From UBA9676 sp036522155 (GTDB lineage: Bacteria > Actinomycetota > Actinomycetes > Streptosporangiales > Streptosporangiaceae): a stretch of DNA of 19,251 nucleotides. The notes under the pieces were generated by a model that saw only the letters and a list, made by a program, of their open reading frames with translations, was not told the DNA's origin and did not search any database. Each line of letters begins with the position of its first letter. Positions within the stretch are counted from its first letter, which is position 1. The stretch is from contig DATDGI010000415.1 in NCBI GenBank assembly GCA_036522155.1, forward strand, positions 1 to 19,251, in the 5' to 3' direction. This document shows, one piece after another, positions 1 through 8,020 of the stretch. The position numbers and the translations under genes are program-made.

Positions 1-1117
<1,117 letters not shown>

Positions 1118-1184
1118 GGCTGCAACTCCATCGGCTGGCGGTCGGTGGGCGTGCGGGGACACACGGGAAAGGGTGCGTGCGCCA

Positions 1185-1190
1185 AGTTTA
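1185..1190 (-). promoter_or_regulatory. Candidate -10 element of glyS promoter (TAAACT)
   Basis: The minus strand reads TAAACT here, matching the actinobacterial TAnnnT -10 pattern. A weak -35-like TTGTGT lies 15 bases further upstream. Transcription would begin near 1178, giving a leader of about 60 bases before the glyS ATG. The call rests on the hexamer only. Confidence 0.4.
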
Positions 1191-1246
1191 GCCGTGATCG
1201 GCGGCACACAAGCGCGGCCGCGGCGGGCCCGGTCGCGCCAGGTCAG

Positions 1247-1270
1247 GCCGGGGCGGGGATTCGCCCCGGC
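1247..1270 (-). terminator. GC-rich hairpin after the DUF1906 gene
   Basis: A perfect 9-bp inverted repeat (GCCGGGGCG / CGCCCCGGC) with a 6-base loop begins five bases past the DUF1906 stop codon. No U-tract follows, which is common for actinobacterial terminators. It would separate the DUF1906 transcript from the glyS promoter just downstream. Confidence 0.55.
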
Positions 1271-1275
1271 TTGCC

Positions 1276-2580
1276 CTACCGGAAGACCGCGCCGCGCACC
1301 AGGTCGGAGTCGATGTTCAGGCGAATGCGGCCGATCCGGCGCCAGTGACCGCCCAGGTACTGCTTGAGCCGGTGCCGGCCCGCCCACCAGGACGGCAGCA
1401 GGTACGGCCGCCCGTCCAGGTTGGCCCGCCCGTCCCACAACGCGAACCACAGCGAATCCGGCTTGACCAGCCGGTGGCCGTAGACGGTCGAGGTCAGGCC
1501 CAGGTCCTCCGCGCCTGAGGCGGCGCTGGAGTACACCCCCGACCGGTAGCCGTGCCGGTGCAGGGCCCTGGTCCAGCCGTTCAGGAAGGAGAGCACGGCC
1601 CGGCGGCAGATGCCCCGGCGCGAGTTGTACGCCTCCATGTCGTCGTAGATGGGCGCACCGCGCCCGATTCCCAGCGCGGCGGCGATGGCGACGGCGTTGC
1701 GGGCCTCGGCCCTCCCCTCCGCCTCGGCGTGGCCCTTGTTGATCCGCGCCGCGAACGGCCCGCACGGCGCCTGCAGGCCGACATAGGTCGGCATCAGCGC
1801 CCAGCCCATGGCCGTCACCGAGCTCACCCAGCCTGCGGTCAGGCTGGCGAACCCGCAGCCTGCCTCCGGGCCGCCGATGTACAGCGCCATGGCCTTGAAC
1901 ACCTGGTGCCAGACCCGCATCGTCCGCAGGGAAGGGACGGTGCAGGTATCGAAGCCGCGGATGGGATGGCGGGGAGCGGCGGGCAGCGCCGGGGACGGTG
2001 CGGCGGCTGCGGCCGGCGCGGCCTGCACCGGGCGCGGCAGGGCCGTCACCGCCGCGCCGGGCGGGCCCAGCCAGCGCAGGCTGCGGATGATCTTGGTGAT
2101 CAGCCCGGGGCTGGTGCCGTAGGTGGCGCTCATGGTCAGGCCCGCATGCCGGTACCCGCCCCAGAACTGATGATCGGCCGAGTCCTGCAGCAGGGTGCCG
2201 GCCGCCAGCGGCTGGCCGGCCGCCCGGCCGAGCGCAGGCCCCCACAGCGGGCCGGACGGCGGCGGGCCCGGTTGGGCGCCGACCGCCAGGCTGATGGTCT
2301 CCACCCGCCCGACCAGGTGGGCGGGGCAGAGCTGGTCGCCACCCGGCTGCCCGAGATACACCGCGTGCCGGTCATACCGGACACACCGGGCCGGATCCCG
2401 GTCGAGCCGGTAGACCGGCCAGCTGGCCGGGACGTCGATGGCGTAGCCGTCGAAGCGGACGGCCTTCGTGCCAGCCGGCGGGACCCGCTGGGCCACCGCC
2501 TGCGGCGCGTGCGCGCCCCCGATCCCGATTCCGGTTGCCGAAATACCAATGGCCACTATGAGCGTGGCTGTGCGTCGCAT
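1276..2580 (-). CDS. Secreted DUF1906 (Rv2525c-like) glycoside-hydrolase-fold protein
   Basis: Probable exported protein of 434 residues. Residues 1-30 form a signal peptide: MRRT, then a hydrophobic stretch, then AHA-type cleavage options; there is no twin arginine. Residues about 35-175 form a domain I do not recognise, and residues 180-205 an Ala/Pro-rich linker. Residues 207-434 (IRGFDTCTVPS... YDDMEAY ... LNIDSDLV) match DUF1906, the TIM-barrel family typified by mycobacterial Rv2525c and related to GH25 lysozymes. The acids in YDDMEAY sit where the catalytic acids of such barrels lie. Six cysteines in the exported part could form disulfides. The start at 2580 is preferred over 2586 because GGGGGA (2587-2592) then sits six bases upstream. 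A cell-wall role is inferred from fold and export; no substrate is known. Confidence 0.82.
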   Translation of the reverse strand: MRRTATLIVAIGISATGIGIGGAHAPQAVAQRVPPAGTKAVRFDGYAIDVPASWPVYRLDRDPARCVRYDRHAVYLGQPGGDQLCPAHLVGRVETISLAVGAQPGPPPSGPLWGPALGRAAGQPLAAGTLLQDSADHQFWGGYRHAGLTMSATYGTSPGLITKIIRSLRWLGPPGAAVTALPRPVQAAPAAAAAPSPALPAAPRHPIRGFDTCTVPSLRTMRVWHQVFKAMALYIGGPEAGCGFASLTAGWVSSVTAMGWALMPTYVGLQAPCGPFAARINKGHAEAEGRAEARNAVAIAAALGIGRGAPIYDDMEAYNSRRGICRRAVLSFLNGWTRALHRHGYRSGVYSSAASGAEDLGLTSTVYGHRLVKPDSLWFALWDGRANLDGRPYLLPSWWAGRHRLKQYLGGHWRRIGRIRLNIDSDLVRGAVFR

Positions 2581-2738
2581 CTGCATTCCCCCGCATGCGA
2601 TGACGGCCCACTCGCCGGGAGTGTGAAAAGCCTCCGGACGGAGCCTCTTCCCGGCTTAATCGGCCGCCATGCGTACCAGTGCGGGTGAAAGTCAAGACCA
2701 GCCCGGCGGTTGGCAGGAAATTTGCTGGGGCGGGAGGT
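2581..2738. other. Intergenic region upstream of the DUF1906 gene
   Basis: About 160 bases with no convincing gene. On the minus strand TTGACT (near 2690) resembles a -35 element, but no good -10 hexamer lies at 16-18 bases from it. The region presumably holds the DUF1906 promoter; I cannot place it. Confidence 0.3.
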
Positions 2739-2762
2739 TAGCCGGGCGGGCGGGCCCGGCTA
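2739..2762 (-). terminator. Terminator hairpin after uppS
   Basis: A perfect 9-bp inverted repeat (TAGCCGGGC / GCCCGGCTA) with a 6-base GC loop begins immediately after the uppS TGA. There is no long U-tract. The position directly at the end of the recO-uppS unit supports a role in ending that transcript. Confidence 0.6.
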
Positions 2763-2763
2763 C

Positions 2764-3639
2764 TCAGCGGCCGGCACCGTGGTGGCCTGCGGGCTCACCG
2801 TCGGGGGCCGGTTCCGCGAGCTGGGGCTCGGGGTTGGGCAGGGCACCGCCGTACCGCCGGTCCCGGCTGGCGTATATCTCACAGGCACGCCAGAAGTGGC
2901 GGCGGTCGAAATCGGGAAAGAGCGTATCGAGAAAGACAAATTCCGCGTAGGCGGACTGCCAGAGCAGAAAGTTGGAAATCCGCTGCTCACCCGATGATCT
3001 GACGAAGAGGTCAACGTCCGGTATTCCGGGTTCATCCAGATAGCGCGCGAACACCTTCTCGTCGATCCTGGCCGGGTTCAGCTTGCCCGCGGCCACGTCG
3101 GCGGCGAGCGCGGCCGCGGCGTCGGCTATCTCCGCCCGGCCCCCGTAGTTCACGCAGAACTGGAGAGTGAGGACCGAGTTGCCGGCCGTCAGGCGTTCGG
3201 CATCTTCCAGTTCGGAGATGACACTGCGCCACAGCCGGGGCCGCCGGCCCGCCCAGCGGACCCGGACCCCCATCTCATGCAGCTGGTCGCGGCGGCGCCG
3301 GATGACATCCCGGTTGAAGCCCATGAGGAAACGGACCTCGTCCGGGGACCGGCGCCAGTTCTCGGTGGAGAACGCGAACGCGGACAGGTACGGGATGCCC
3401 AGCTCGATCGCGCCCATGATCACGTCGAAGAGCGAGGCCTCCCCCCGCTTGTGCCCTTCGGTCCGGGGCAGGCCGCGCTGCTTGGCCCAGCGCCCGTTGC
3501 CGTCCATGACCAGCGCGACATGGCGGGGCAGGAACTCGGGCGGGATGGCGGGTGGCCGCGCGCCGCCCGGATGCGGCTCGGGCGGCCGGACGCGGCGGGC
3601 ATGCTGCGTCACCCCGGCTCCTGGCTGGGTCTCACACAT
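2764..3639 (-). CDS. uppS: Isoprenyl transferase (undecaprenyl/polyprenyl diphosphate synthase)
   Basis: Cis-prenyltransferase that adds isopentenyl diphosphate units to an allylic primer, making the polyprenyl diphosphate carrier for cell-wall precursors at the inner membrane face. The protein is 291 residues. It has the family signature MDGNGRWAKQRGL (Asp46 is the metal/diphosphate-binding Asp), FSTENWRR at 90-97, and RSSGEQRISNFLLWQSAYAE at 214-233. The first 30 and last 25 residues are Pro-rich extensions outside the domain. The ATG overlaps the recO stop by eight bases (ATGTGTGA), so translation is probably coupled to recO; a GTG two bases inside the overlap is out of frame. Chain length and E,Z versus Z,E primer preference cannot be read from the sequence, and actinobacteria often carry a second paralogue. 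Confidence 0.93.
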   Translation of the reverse strand: MCETQPGAGVTQHARRVRPPEPHPGGARPPAIPPEFLPRHVALVMDGNGRWAKQRGLPRTEGHKRGEASLFDVIMGAIELGIPYLSAFAFSTENWRRSPDEVRFLMGFNRDVIRRRRDQLHEMGVRVRWAGRRPRLWRSVISELEDAERLTAGNSVLTLQFCVNYGGRAEIADAAAALAADVAAGKLNPARIDEKVFARYLDEPGIPDVDLFVRSSGEQRISNFLLWQSAYAEFVFLDTLFPDFDRRHFWRACEIYASRDRRYGGALPNPEPQLAEPAPDGEPAGHHGAGR

Positions 3640-4396
3640 GCTCCACGTGACGAAGCGAGCGGATGGAGTGCTCCAGGTGCCACTGCAGGTACGCGGCGAC
3701 CAGGCCGCTGCACTCTACTTGGTGCCTGCGCTCGGCCGCGTCGGCGGCCGCCCAGTCGCCCCGCATCAGCGCGGTCATCAGGCTGATGGTGTGGACCGAT
3801 GGTGTCGCGGCCCCGGGCGGCCGGCAGGACCGGCAGGTCAGGCCGCCCGCCGCGATCGCGAACGCGCGCGACCCGCCGCCACCCTTGCCCTCGCCGCTGC
3901 CACCGAGGTCGGTGGCCCCGCACAGGGCACATTCGGCCAGCGCGGGCGCGTACCCGGCGACCGTGAGTGACCGCAGCAGGAAGGCATCAAGCACCAGCCG
4001 GGGGTCGTGCTCCCCCTCGCCGAGCGCCCGCAGCCCCCCGACCAGCAGCAGGAACTGGCGGAGCGCTGGTTCCTTCTCGACCGGGGTGAACCGCTCGGCC
4101 GTCTCCAGCATCGCCACCCCGCTGGTGTAGCGGGGATAGTCGCCGGACAGGGGCTCGCCGTAGGCCCGTACCGTCTCCGCCTGGGTGATCACGTCCAGCG
4201 AGCGGCCGGTGTAAAGCTGGAGATCGACGTGGGTGAACGGCTCCAGCCGGGCACCGAACCGGGACTTGGTCCGGCGCACGCCCTTGCCGACGGCCCGGAT
4301 GCGGCCGGTCCGCCGGGCCAGGACGGTCACGATCCGGTCGGCCTCACCCAGCTTCTGGGTGCGCAGCACGATCCCGTCGTCCCGGTAGAGCCCCAC
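3632..4396 (-). CDS. recO: DNA repair protein RecO
   Basis: RecO works with RecR (RecFOR pathway) to load RecA onto SSB-coated single-stranded DNA and to anneal strands. The protein is 254 residues. An N-terminal OB fold (VGLYRDDGIVLRTQKLGEAD ... GRIRAVGKGVRRTKSRFG) is followed by a helical domain. A zinc finger is formed by Cys156-Cys159 (CALC) and Cys188-Cys191 (CRSC). An insertion rich in Gly between the cysteine pairs (GGSGEGKGGGGS) lengthens the finger loop. The same frame stays open far upstream to 4918, but that extension runs through the next gene and looks like a shadow. The GTG at 4396 gives the family start V-GLYRDDGIVL. It is followed by uppS with an 8-bp overlap. Confidence 0.93.
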   Translation of the reverse strand: MGLYRDDGIVLRTQKLGEADRIVTVLARRTGRIRAVGKGVRRTKSRFGARLEPFTHVDLQLYTGRSLDVITQAETVRAYGEPLSGDYPRYTSGVAMLETAERFTPVEKEPALRQFLLLVGGLRALGEGEHDPRLVLDAFLLRSLTVAGYAPALAECALCGATDLGGSGEGKGGGGSRAFAIAAGGLTCRSCRPPGAATPSVHTISLMTALMRGDWAAADAAERRHQVECSGLVAAYLQWHLEHSIRSLRHVEHV

Positions 4397-4457
4397 CCCG
4401 CCATTCTCGCCTACGGCTGGGACAGAAACGGGCCGCCGAGCCGGGCGGGCTTGGGTT

Positions 4458-5027
4458 TCAGCCGCCGAGTATCCGCCGGCGCTGTTCCTGATACTCCGCG
4501 TCGCTGATCTGGCCGTGGTTGCGCAGGTACACCAGCCGCTCAAGCTGGTCTTGGGCGGGGGCCACCGGCTGGAAGCGGCCATCTGGCCCCAGCTTGAACG
4601 TCCGCGGGACGGCCTGGCCGCTCTGCTCGGCCGCTTGCTGCTCCGCCGCTGCCTGCTGGACCGCCTCAACCGCGCCGGAGGCGAGGAAATGGCCGAGCTT
4701 GGCCACCTGATCGGGCGAGGGCCGCCCGCGCGAGTGATCCTCGTGCAGATCGACGACCAGCCTGGCCGGGTCGGCCGGGTCGAACAGCACCGGCACGGCC
4801 ATGCCCACGGTCGGCGGGTTCTTCCAGTTGAACGGGTGCTTGACTGCGGCGTCGAACTCAGTCCCGGCGTCCGGGCGGACCCTGAGCCGCAGCTTCCACG
4901 TGACCTCCATGCACCCATCCGGGTAGCGGGTCCTGGTCGTGGTCGGCTGGGCCTCGGTCACGTCCGCCTCGGCCCTGCTGCCCGCCTGGCCCAGTTTCGC
5001 TGCCAGCCGTGTCCTGCTTCCGAACAT
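4458..5027 (-). CDS. SHOCT-tailed protein with a DUF3592-like beta domain
   Basis: Protein of 189 residues, predicted cytoplasmic, with no signal peptide or membrane segment. Residues about 20-95 resemble the small beta domain seen in DUF3592-type proteins: a basic/polar strand pattern ending in VGMAVPVLFDPADPARLVVDL. Residues 100-145 are Gln/Ala-rich and helical. Residues 160-187 (QLERLVYLRNHGQISDAEYQEQRRRIL) are a clear SHOCT motif, a short C-terminal helical pair found on many unrelated bacterial proteins and thought to mediate oligomerisation. The start at 5027 is chosen because GGGGGA (5035-5040) lies seven bases upstream; a GTG at 5042 is the alternative. It lies 61 bases upstream of recO and may share its transcript. 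Function is not known. Confidence 0.75.
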   Translation of the reverse strand: MFGSRTRLAAKLGQAGSRAEADVTEAQPTTTRTRYPDGCMEVTWKLRLRVRPDAGTEFDAAVKHPFNWKNPPTVGMAVPVLFDPADPARLVVDLHEDHSRGRPSPDQVAKLGHFLASGAVEAVQQAAAEQQAAEQSGQAVPRTFKLGPDGRFQPVAPAQDQLERLVYLRNHGQISDAEYQEQRRRILGG

Positions 5028-5063
5028 GCCTGATTCCCCCACCTGATCGGGCGGGACGGCCGG

Positions 5064-5083
5064 GCCCGGCTGGGCTGCCGGGC
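5064..5083 (-). terminator. Terminator-like hairpin after leuA
   Basis: A 7-bp perfect stem (GCCCGGC / GCCGGGC) with a 6-base loop sits 14 bases past the leuA stop and before the SHOCT-protein start. There is no U-tract. It probably ends the leuA transcript, leaving the SHOCT-recO-uppS genes with their own promoter. Confidence 0.45.
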
Positions 5084-5097
5084 ACGGCTCCCCCCAG

Positions 5098-6810
5098 CTA
5101 CCGGGCCCGGTTGACGGCGGACAGCACCGCCCGCAGCGACGCGGTCACCGTGTTGGTGTCGATGCCGACTCCCCACCCGGTGTGGCCGCCGACCTCGCAT
5201 TGGACATAAGCGGCCGCCTGGGCGTCGCTGCCCGCCGACAGGGCGTGCTCGGCGTAGTCGAGCACGCGCACGTTGATCCCGAGCGTCCCGAGCGCGTCGC
5301 AGAACGCCGAGATCGGGCCGTTGCCCGCCCCCTCGATCGTCCGCGCCTCGCCGTTGACGAGGATCTCGACGGTGAGCGCGTCCTTGGCGTTCACCACCGA
5401 GGAGGTGTGATGGGCGTCCAGCCGGACGGGCCCGGGCGCCAGGTACTCGGCCGCGAACGCCTCCCACATCTGGGCCGGGGTGACCTCACCGCCCTCGGCG
5501 TCGGTGTGCGCCTGGATGACCCGGGAGAACTCGATCTGCAGCCGCCGGGGCAGGTCCAGGTGGTGCTCGGCCTTCATGATGTAGGCCACCCCGCCCTTGC
5601 CGGACTGGGAATTGACCCGGATCACCGCTTCGTAGGTGCGGCCGACATCGCGCGGGTCGATCGGCAGGTAGGGAACGGCCCAGGTGTGCTCGGTGACGTC
5701 CACGCCGGCGGCCGCCGCGTCGGCCTCGTAGGCCTCGAACCCCTTCTTGATGGCGTCCTGATGCGAGCCGGAGAACGCGGTGTAGACGAGTTCGCCCGCG
5801 TACGGGTGGCGGGGGTGCACCGGCAGCTGGTTGCAGTACTCGACCGTGCGGCGTATCTCGTCGATGTCGGAGAAGTCGATCATCGGGTCGATGCCCTGGC
5901 TGAACAGGTTCATGCCCAGGGTCACCAGGCAGACGTTGCCGGTGCGCTCGCCGTTGCCGAACAGGCAGCCCTCCACCCGGTCGGCGCCGGCCAGCACGGC
6001 CAGTTCGGCGTCGGCAACCGCGGTGCCGCGGTCGTTGTGGGTGTGCACCGACAGGCAGACGTGCTCGCGGCGGGACAGGTTGCGGCTCATCCACTCGATC
6101 TGGTCGGCGTACACGTTGGGGGTGGACCGCTCGACCGTGCAGGGCAGGTTGATGATGATCTCCCGGCCCGGCCCGGGCTGCCAGGCGTCCATCACCGCCT
6201 CGCAGATCTCGGCCGCGAAGTCAAGCTCGGTGTCCATGAAGATTTCCGGCGAGTACTCGTAGCCGAAGTCGCAGCCCGGCAGGTACTGCTCGGCGTACTT
6301 CATGACCGACCTGGTGCCCTCCGCCGCCATGGCCCGGCACTCGGCCCGGTCCACCCCGAACACGACCCGGCGGAACAGCGGTGCGGTCGCGTTGTACATG
6401 TGCACGGTCGCCCGGCGGGCCCCGGCCAGCGACTGCACCGTCCGGTCGATCAGCTCGTCGCGGGCCTGGGTGAGCACCGAGATCTGCACGTCATCGGGGA
6501 CCAGGTCATCCTGGATCAGGCTGCGCACGAAGTCGAAGTCCGCCTGGCTCGCGGACGGGAAGCCGACCTCGATCTCCTTGTAGCCCATCCGCACCAGCAG
6601 GTCGAACATGGTGCGCTTGCGGGACGGGCTCATCGGGTCGATCAGCGCCTGGTTGCCGTCCCGCAGGTCGGTCGACAGCCACCGGGGCGCGGCGGTGATG
6701 GTCTTACCGGGCCAGGTCCGGACGGGCAGGTCGACCGGGCGGAACGGGGTGTAGCGGTAGCAGGGCATGCCACTGGGCTGCTGGCGGACAGGACGATGCG
6801 CGGACTCCAT
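5098..6810 (-). CDS. leuA: 2-isopropylmalate synthase
   Basis: First committed enzyme of leucine synthesis. It condenses acetyl-CoA with 2-ketoisovalerate to give 2-isopropylmalate and is normally inhibited by leucine. The protein is 570 residues, full length for the actinobacterial form. The catalytic TIM barrel holds STDLRDGNQALIDPMS (Arg50-Asp51), the metal-binding HTHNDRG, and GCLFGNGERTGN. The C-terminal quarter, with ALTVEILVNGEARTIEGAGNGPISAF, is the LeuA regulatory (leucine-binding, dimer) domain. The ATG at 6810 is preceded by GAGGGAG (6822-6828), a strong Shine-Dalgarno sequence at a longish spacing of 11 bases. That sequence is itself half of an inverted repeat in the leader (see the leader entries). 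The downstream SHOCT gene lies past a hairpin. Nothing is missing from the active site. Confidence 0.97.
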   Translation of the reverse strand: MESAHRPVRQQPSGMPCYRYTPFRPVDLPVRTWPGKTITAAPRWLSTDLRDGNQALIDPMSPSRKRTMFDLLVRMGYKEIEVGFPSASQADFDFVRSLIQDDLVPDDVQISVLTQARDELIDRTVQSLAGARRATVHMYNATAPLFRRVVFGVDRAECRAMAAEGTRSVMKYAEQYLPGCDFGYEYSPEIFMDTELDFAAEICEAVMDAWQPGPGREIIINLPCTVERSTPNVYADQIEWMSRNLSRREHVCLSVHTHNDRGTAVADAELAVLAGADRVEGCLFGNGERTGNVCLVTLGMNLFSQGIDPMIDFSDIDEIRRTVEYCNQLPVHPRHPYAGELVYTAFSGSHQDAIKKGFEAYEADAAAAGVDVTEHTWAVPYLPIDPRDVGRTYEAVIRVNSQSGKGGVAYIMKAEHHLDLPRRLQIEFSRVIQAHTDAEGGEVTPAQMWEAFAAEYLAPGPVRLDAHHTSSVVNAKDALTVEILVNGEARTIEGAGNGPISAFCDALGTLGINVRVLDYAEHALSAGSDAQAAAYVQCEVGGHTGWGVGIDTNTVTASLRAVLSAVNRAR

Positions 6811-6820
6811 CGGAGAAATC

Positions 6821-6904
6821 GCTCCCTCGCGGATCGGACGGTGGCCAGCGGTCGCAGCACAACCCCGCGGCGAGGGAGCCGGCCCTTATCGGACCCCGCC
6901 GCGG
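6821..6904 (-). promoter_or_regulatory. leuA translational attenuator: two competing RNA helices
   Basis: Helix A is a perfect 10-bp pairing of 6870-6879 (GCUCCCUCGC) with 6821-6830 (GCGAGGGAGC) and encloses the leuA Shine-Dalgarno GAGGGAG. Helix B is 11 bp with one G-U: 6894-6904, inside the leader-peptide codons after the Leu run (CCGCGGCGGGG), pairs with 6865-6875 (CCUCGCCGCGG). The two share 6870-6875, so only one can form. A ribosome stalled on the Leu codons should leave 6894-6904 free, form helix B and expose the leuA site. A ribosome reaching the leader stop should cover that stretch and let helix A close it. The pairings are seen; the mechanism is inferred from known leader-peptide attenuation. 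Absence of a U-run after helix A favours control of translation rather than transcription. Confidence 0.75.
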
Positions 6905-6930
6905 CTCAGAAGGAGCAGTCCGCGAAACAT
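6886..6930 (-). CDS. leuA leader peptide (14 aa, four consecutive Leu)
   Basis: Short open frame reading MFRGLLLLSRGGVR then TAA. Codons 5-8 are CTG CTC CTT CTG, all leucine. It ends 75 bases before the leuA ATG. A Leu run in a tiny frame just upstream of leuA is the hallmark of leader-peptide control, in which the supply of charged tRNA-Leu sets ribosome position. There is no good Shine-Dalgarno sequence, but TAATGT lies eight bases upstream, so the transcript may begin at or next to this ATG and be read as a leaderless message. An in-frame ATG at 6942 would add four residues, but it lies inside that putative -10 element. No separate function for the peptide is expected. Confidence 0.8.
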   Translation of the reverse strand: MFRGLLLLSRGGVR

Positions 6931-6938
6931 CGCCCACG

Positions 6939-6944
6939 ACATTA
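6939..6944 (-). promoter_or_regulatory. Candidate -10 element of the leuA leader promoter (TAATGT)
   Basis: TAATGT fits TAnnnT and ends eight bases before the leader-peptide ATG at 6930, which would make that message leaderless or nearly so. The -35 region (about 6962-6968, TTCCCT) is poor. Position relative to the leader peptide is the main support. Confidence 0.45.
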
Positions 6945-6997
6945 CCAGATGGCCCATTCGCCAGGGAAAACCTCGGGCGCCGTCGCATCTGCCCGGC

Positions 6998-7011
6998 ATG
7001 ACATCTGTCAT
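6998..7011. promoter_or_regulatory. Perfect palindrome ATGACA-TC-TGTCAT, candidate response-regulator operator
   Basis: A 6-bp perfect inverted repeat with a 2-base spacer lies in the divergent region between leuA and the ABC/DesKR-like operon, centred about 65 bases upstream of the ATPase ATG. A single TGACA half-site recurs at 7031-7035. NarL/DesR-type regulators bind such short palindromes as dimers and often control their own operon, so the plus-strand operon is the likelier target. It also lies 68 bases upstream of the leuA leader start, so effects on leuA cannot be excluded. Binding is inferred. Confidence 0.5.
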
Positions 7012-7057
7012 CCCAGGATCGGGATGCGCGTGACAGGCCCGCCGGCAGACCCGCTCT

Positions 7058-7063
7058 TAGCGT
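7058..7063 (+). promoter_or_regulatory. Candidate -10 element of the ABC/two-component operon (TAGCGT)
   Basis: TAGCGT fits TAnnnT and is six bases from the ATG at 7070, the usual geometry of a leaderless actinobacterial gene. No clear Shine-Dalgarno sequence precedes this ATG. No consensus -35 lies at 16-18 bases, which would suit a promoter that needs an activator bound further upstream. Confidence 0.4.
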
Positions 7064-7069
7064 GAAGCC

Positions 7070-8017
7070 ATGACCAAGAACCAGTCAGCGGGCCGCTCGC
7101 CCGCCGTCGTGTTCCGCGACGTTGTGAAGGTGTACCACCCCGGGGTCCGGGCGCTGGACAACGTCTCGTTCGAGATCCAGCACGGCGAGACCGTTGCCCT
7201 GCTCGGCCCGAACGGGGCGGGCAAGTCCACCGCCATCGACGCCATGCTCGGCCTGCGCGCGCCGACCTCCGGCGAGGTGCGGGTGCTGGGCGGGCCGCCC
7301 GCTGCGGCCGTCGCCGCCGGGAAGATCGGCGGCATGCTGCAGACGGGCGGCCTGCCCGAGGGGGCGAAGGTGGGTGAGCTGGTGGGGCTGTTCCGCCAGC
7401 TCTACCGCGACCGCCGCAGCCCGTCCGAACTGTTGCGGCTGGCCGGCATCTCCGATCTCGCCGGCCGGCGGGTGGAGCAGCTGTCCGGCGGCCAGGCCCA
7501 GCGGGTCCGGTTCGCGCTGGCGCTGGCGGGCCAGCCTGACCTGCTGTTCCTGGACGAGCCCACGGCCGCGCTGGACGTAGAGGCCCGGCGGGCCTTCTGG
7601 CAGTCGGTGGCGGGCATCGCCAGCCAGGGGGCCATGGTCCTGTTCGCTACCCACTACCTGGAAGAGGCGGACGAGAACGCCAGCCGGATCATCGTGGTCA
7701 ACCACGGCCGGATCGTCGCCGATGGGACCCCGTCACAGGTCAAGGCGTACACCGCGACCCGGACCATCCGCTTCACCACCCCCGCGCCCGACCCGGCGGC
7801 GCTGCTCGGCCTGCCGGGCACGACCGGGGTCTCGGTCAGCGGCGACGCGGTGACGCTCCGCTCGGGGGACGCCGACGCCACCCTGCCCGCGCTCTACGCG
7901 CTCGGCCAGCCGGTCCGCGCGATGGAGGTCGGCAGCGGCGGCCTGGAGGCGGCCCTCATAGCCCTCACCAGTGATGACAACCACGCCAACCTGGCAACTC
8001 CGGAAAGGGTGAGCTGA
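7070..8017 (+). CDS. ABC transporter ATP-binding protein (drug/ABC-2 exporter type)
   Basis: Cytoplasmic ATPase subunit that powers export through the permease encoded three bases downstream. The protein is 315 residues. Walker A GPNGAGKST lies at 46-54, the Q-loop Gln at 91 (GGMLQTGG), the signature LSGGQ at 138-142, Walker B LLFLDEP at 158-164, and the switch His at 195 (FATHYLEEAD). All catalytic residues are intact. The domain after residue 215 is the C-terminal extension usual in exporters paired with ABC-2 membrane proteins (DrrA/CcmA-like). It is the first gene of a five-gene plus-strand unit with a DesK/DesR-like pair. Operons of this form commonly respond to membrane-active compounds or lipid state, but the transported substrate cannot be read from sequence. 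The ATG has no Shine-Dalgarno sequence and probably starts a leaderless message. Confidence 0.93.
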   Translation: MTKNQSAGRSPAVVFRDVVKVYHPGVRALDNVSFEIQHGETVALLGPNGAGKSTAIDAMLGLRAPTSGEVRVLGGPPAAAVAAGKIGGMLQTGGLPEGAKVGELVGLFRQLYRDRRSPSELLRLAGISDLAGRRVEQLSGGQAQRVRFALALAGQPDLLFLDEPTAALDVEARRAFWQSVAGIASQGAMVLFATHYLEEADENASRIIVVNHGRIVADGTPSQVKAYTATRTIRFTTPAPDPAALLGLPGTTGVSVSGDAVTLRSGDADATLPALYALGQPVRAMEVGSGGLEAALIALTSDDNHANLATPERVS

Positions 8018-8020
8018 CCC

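Noticed and set aside
2680..2695. TTGACT as a -35 box for the DUF1906 gene
   Set aside because: No TAnnnT element lies at the correct distance, so a promoter could not be placed.
4397..4918. Upstream extension of the recO frame to 4918
   Set aside because: It overlaps the SHOCT-protein gene in another frame, and RecO begins at VGLYRDDG.
6931..6942. Alternative leader-peptide start at ATG 6942 (adds MSWA)
   Set aside because: The ATG lies inside the likely -10 hexamer and has no ribosome site. It is kept only as a minor alternative.
5182..7065. A 627-codon open frame on the plus strand opposite leuA
   Set aside because: It is antisense to an intact leuA with all motifs, and its product is an Arg/Gly/Val/His-rich string with no domain, as expected from GC-rich codon structure.
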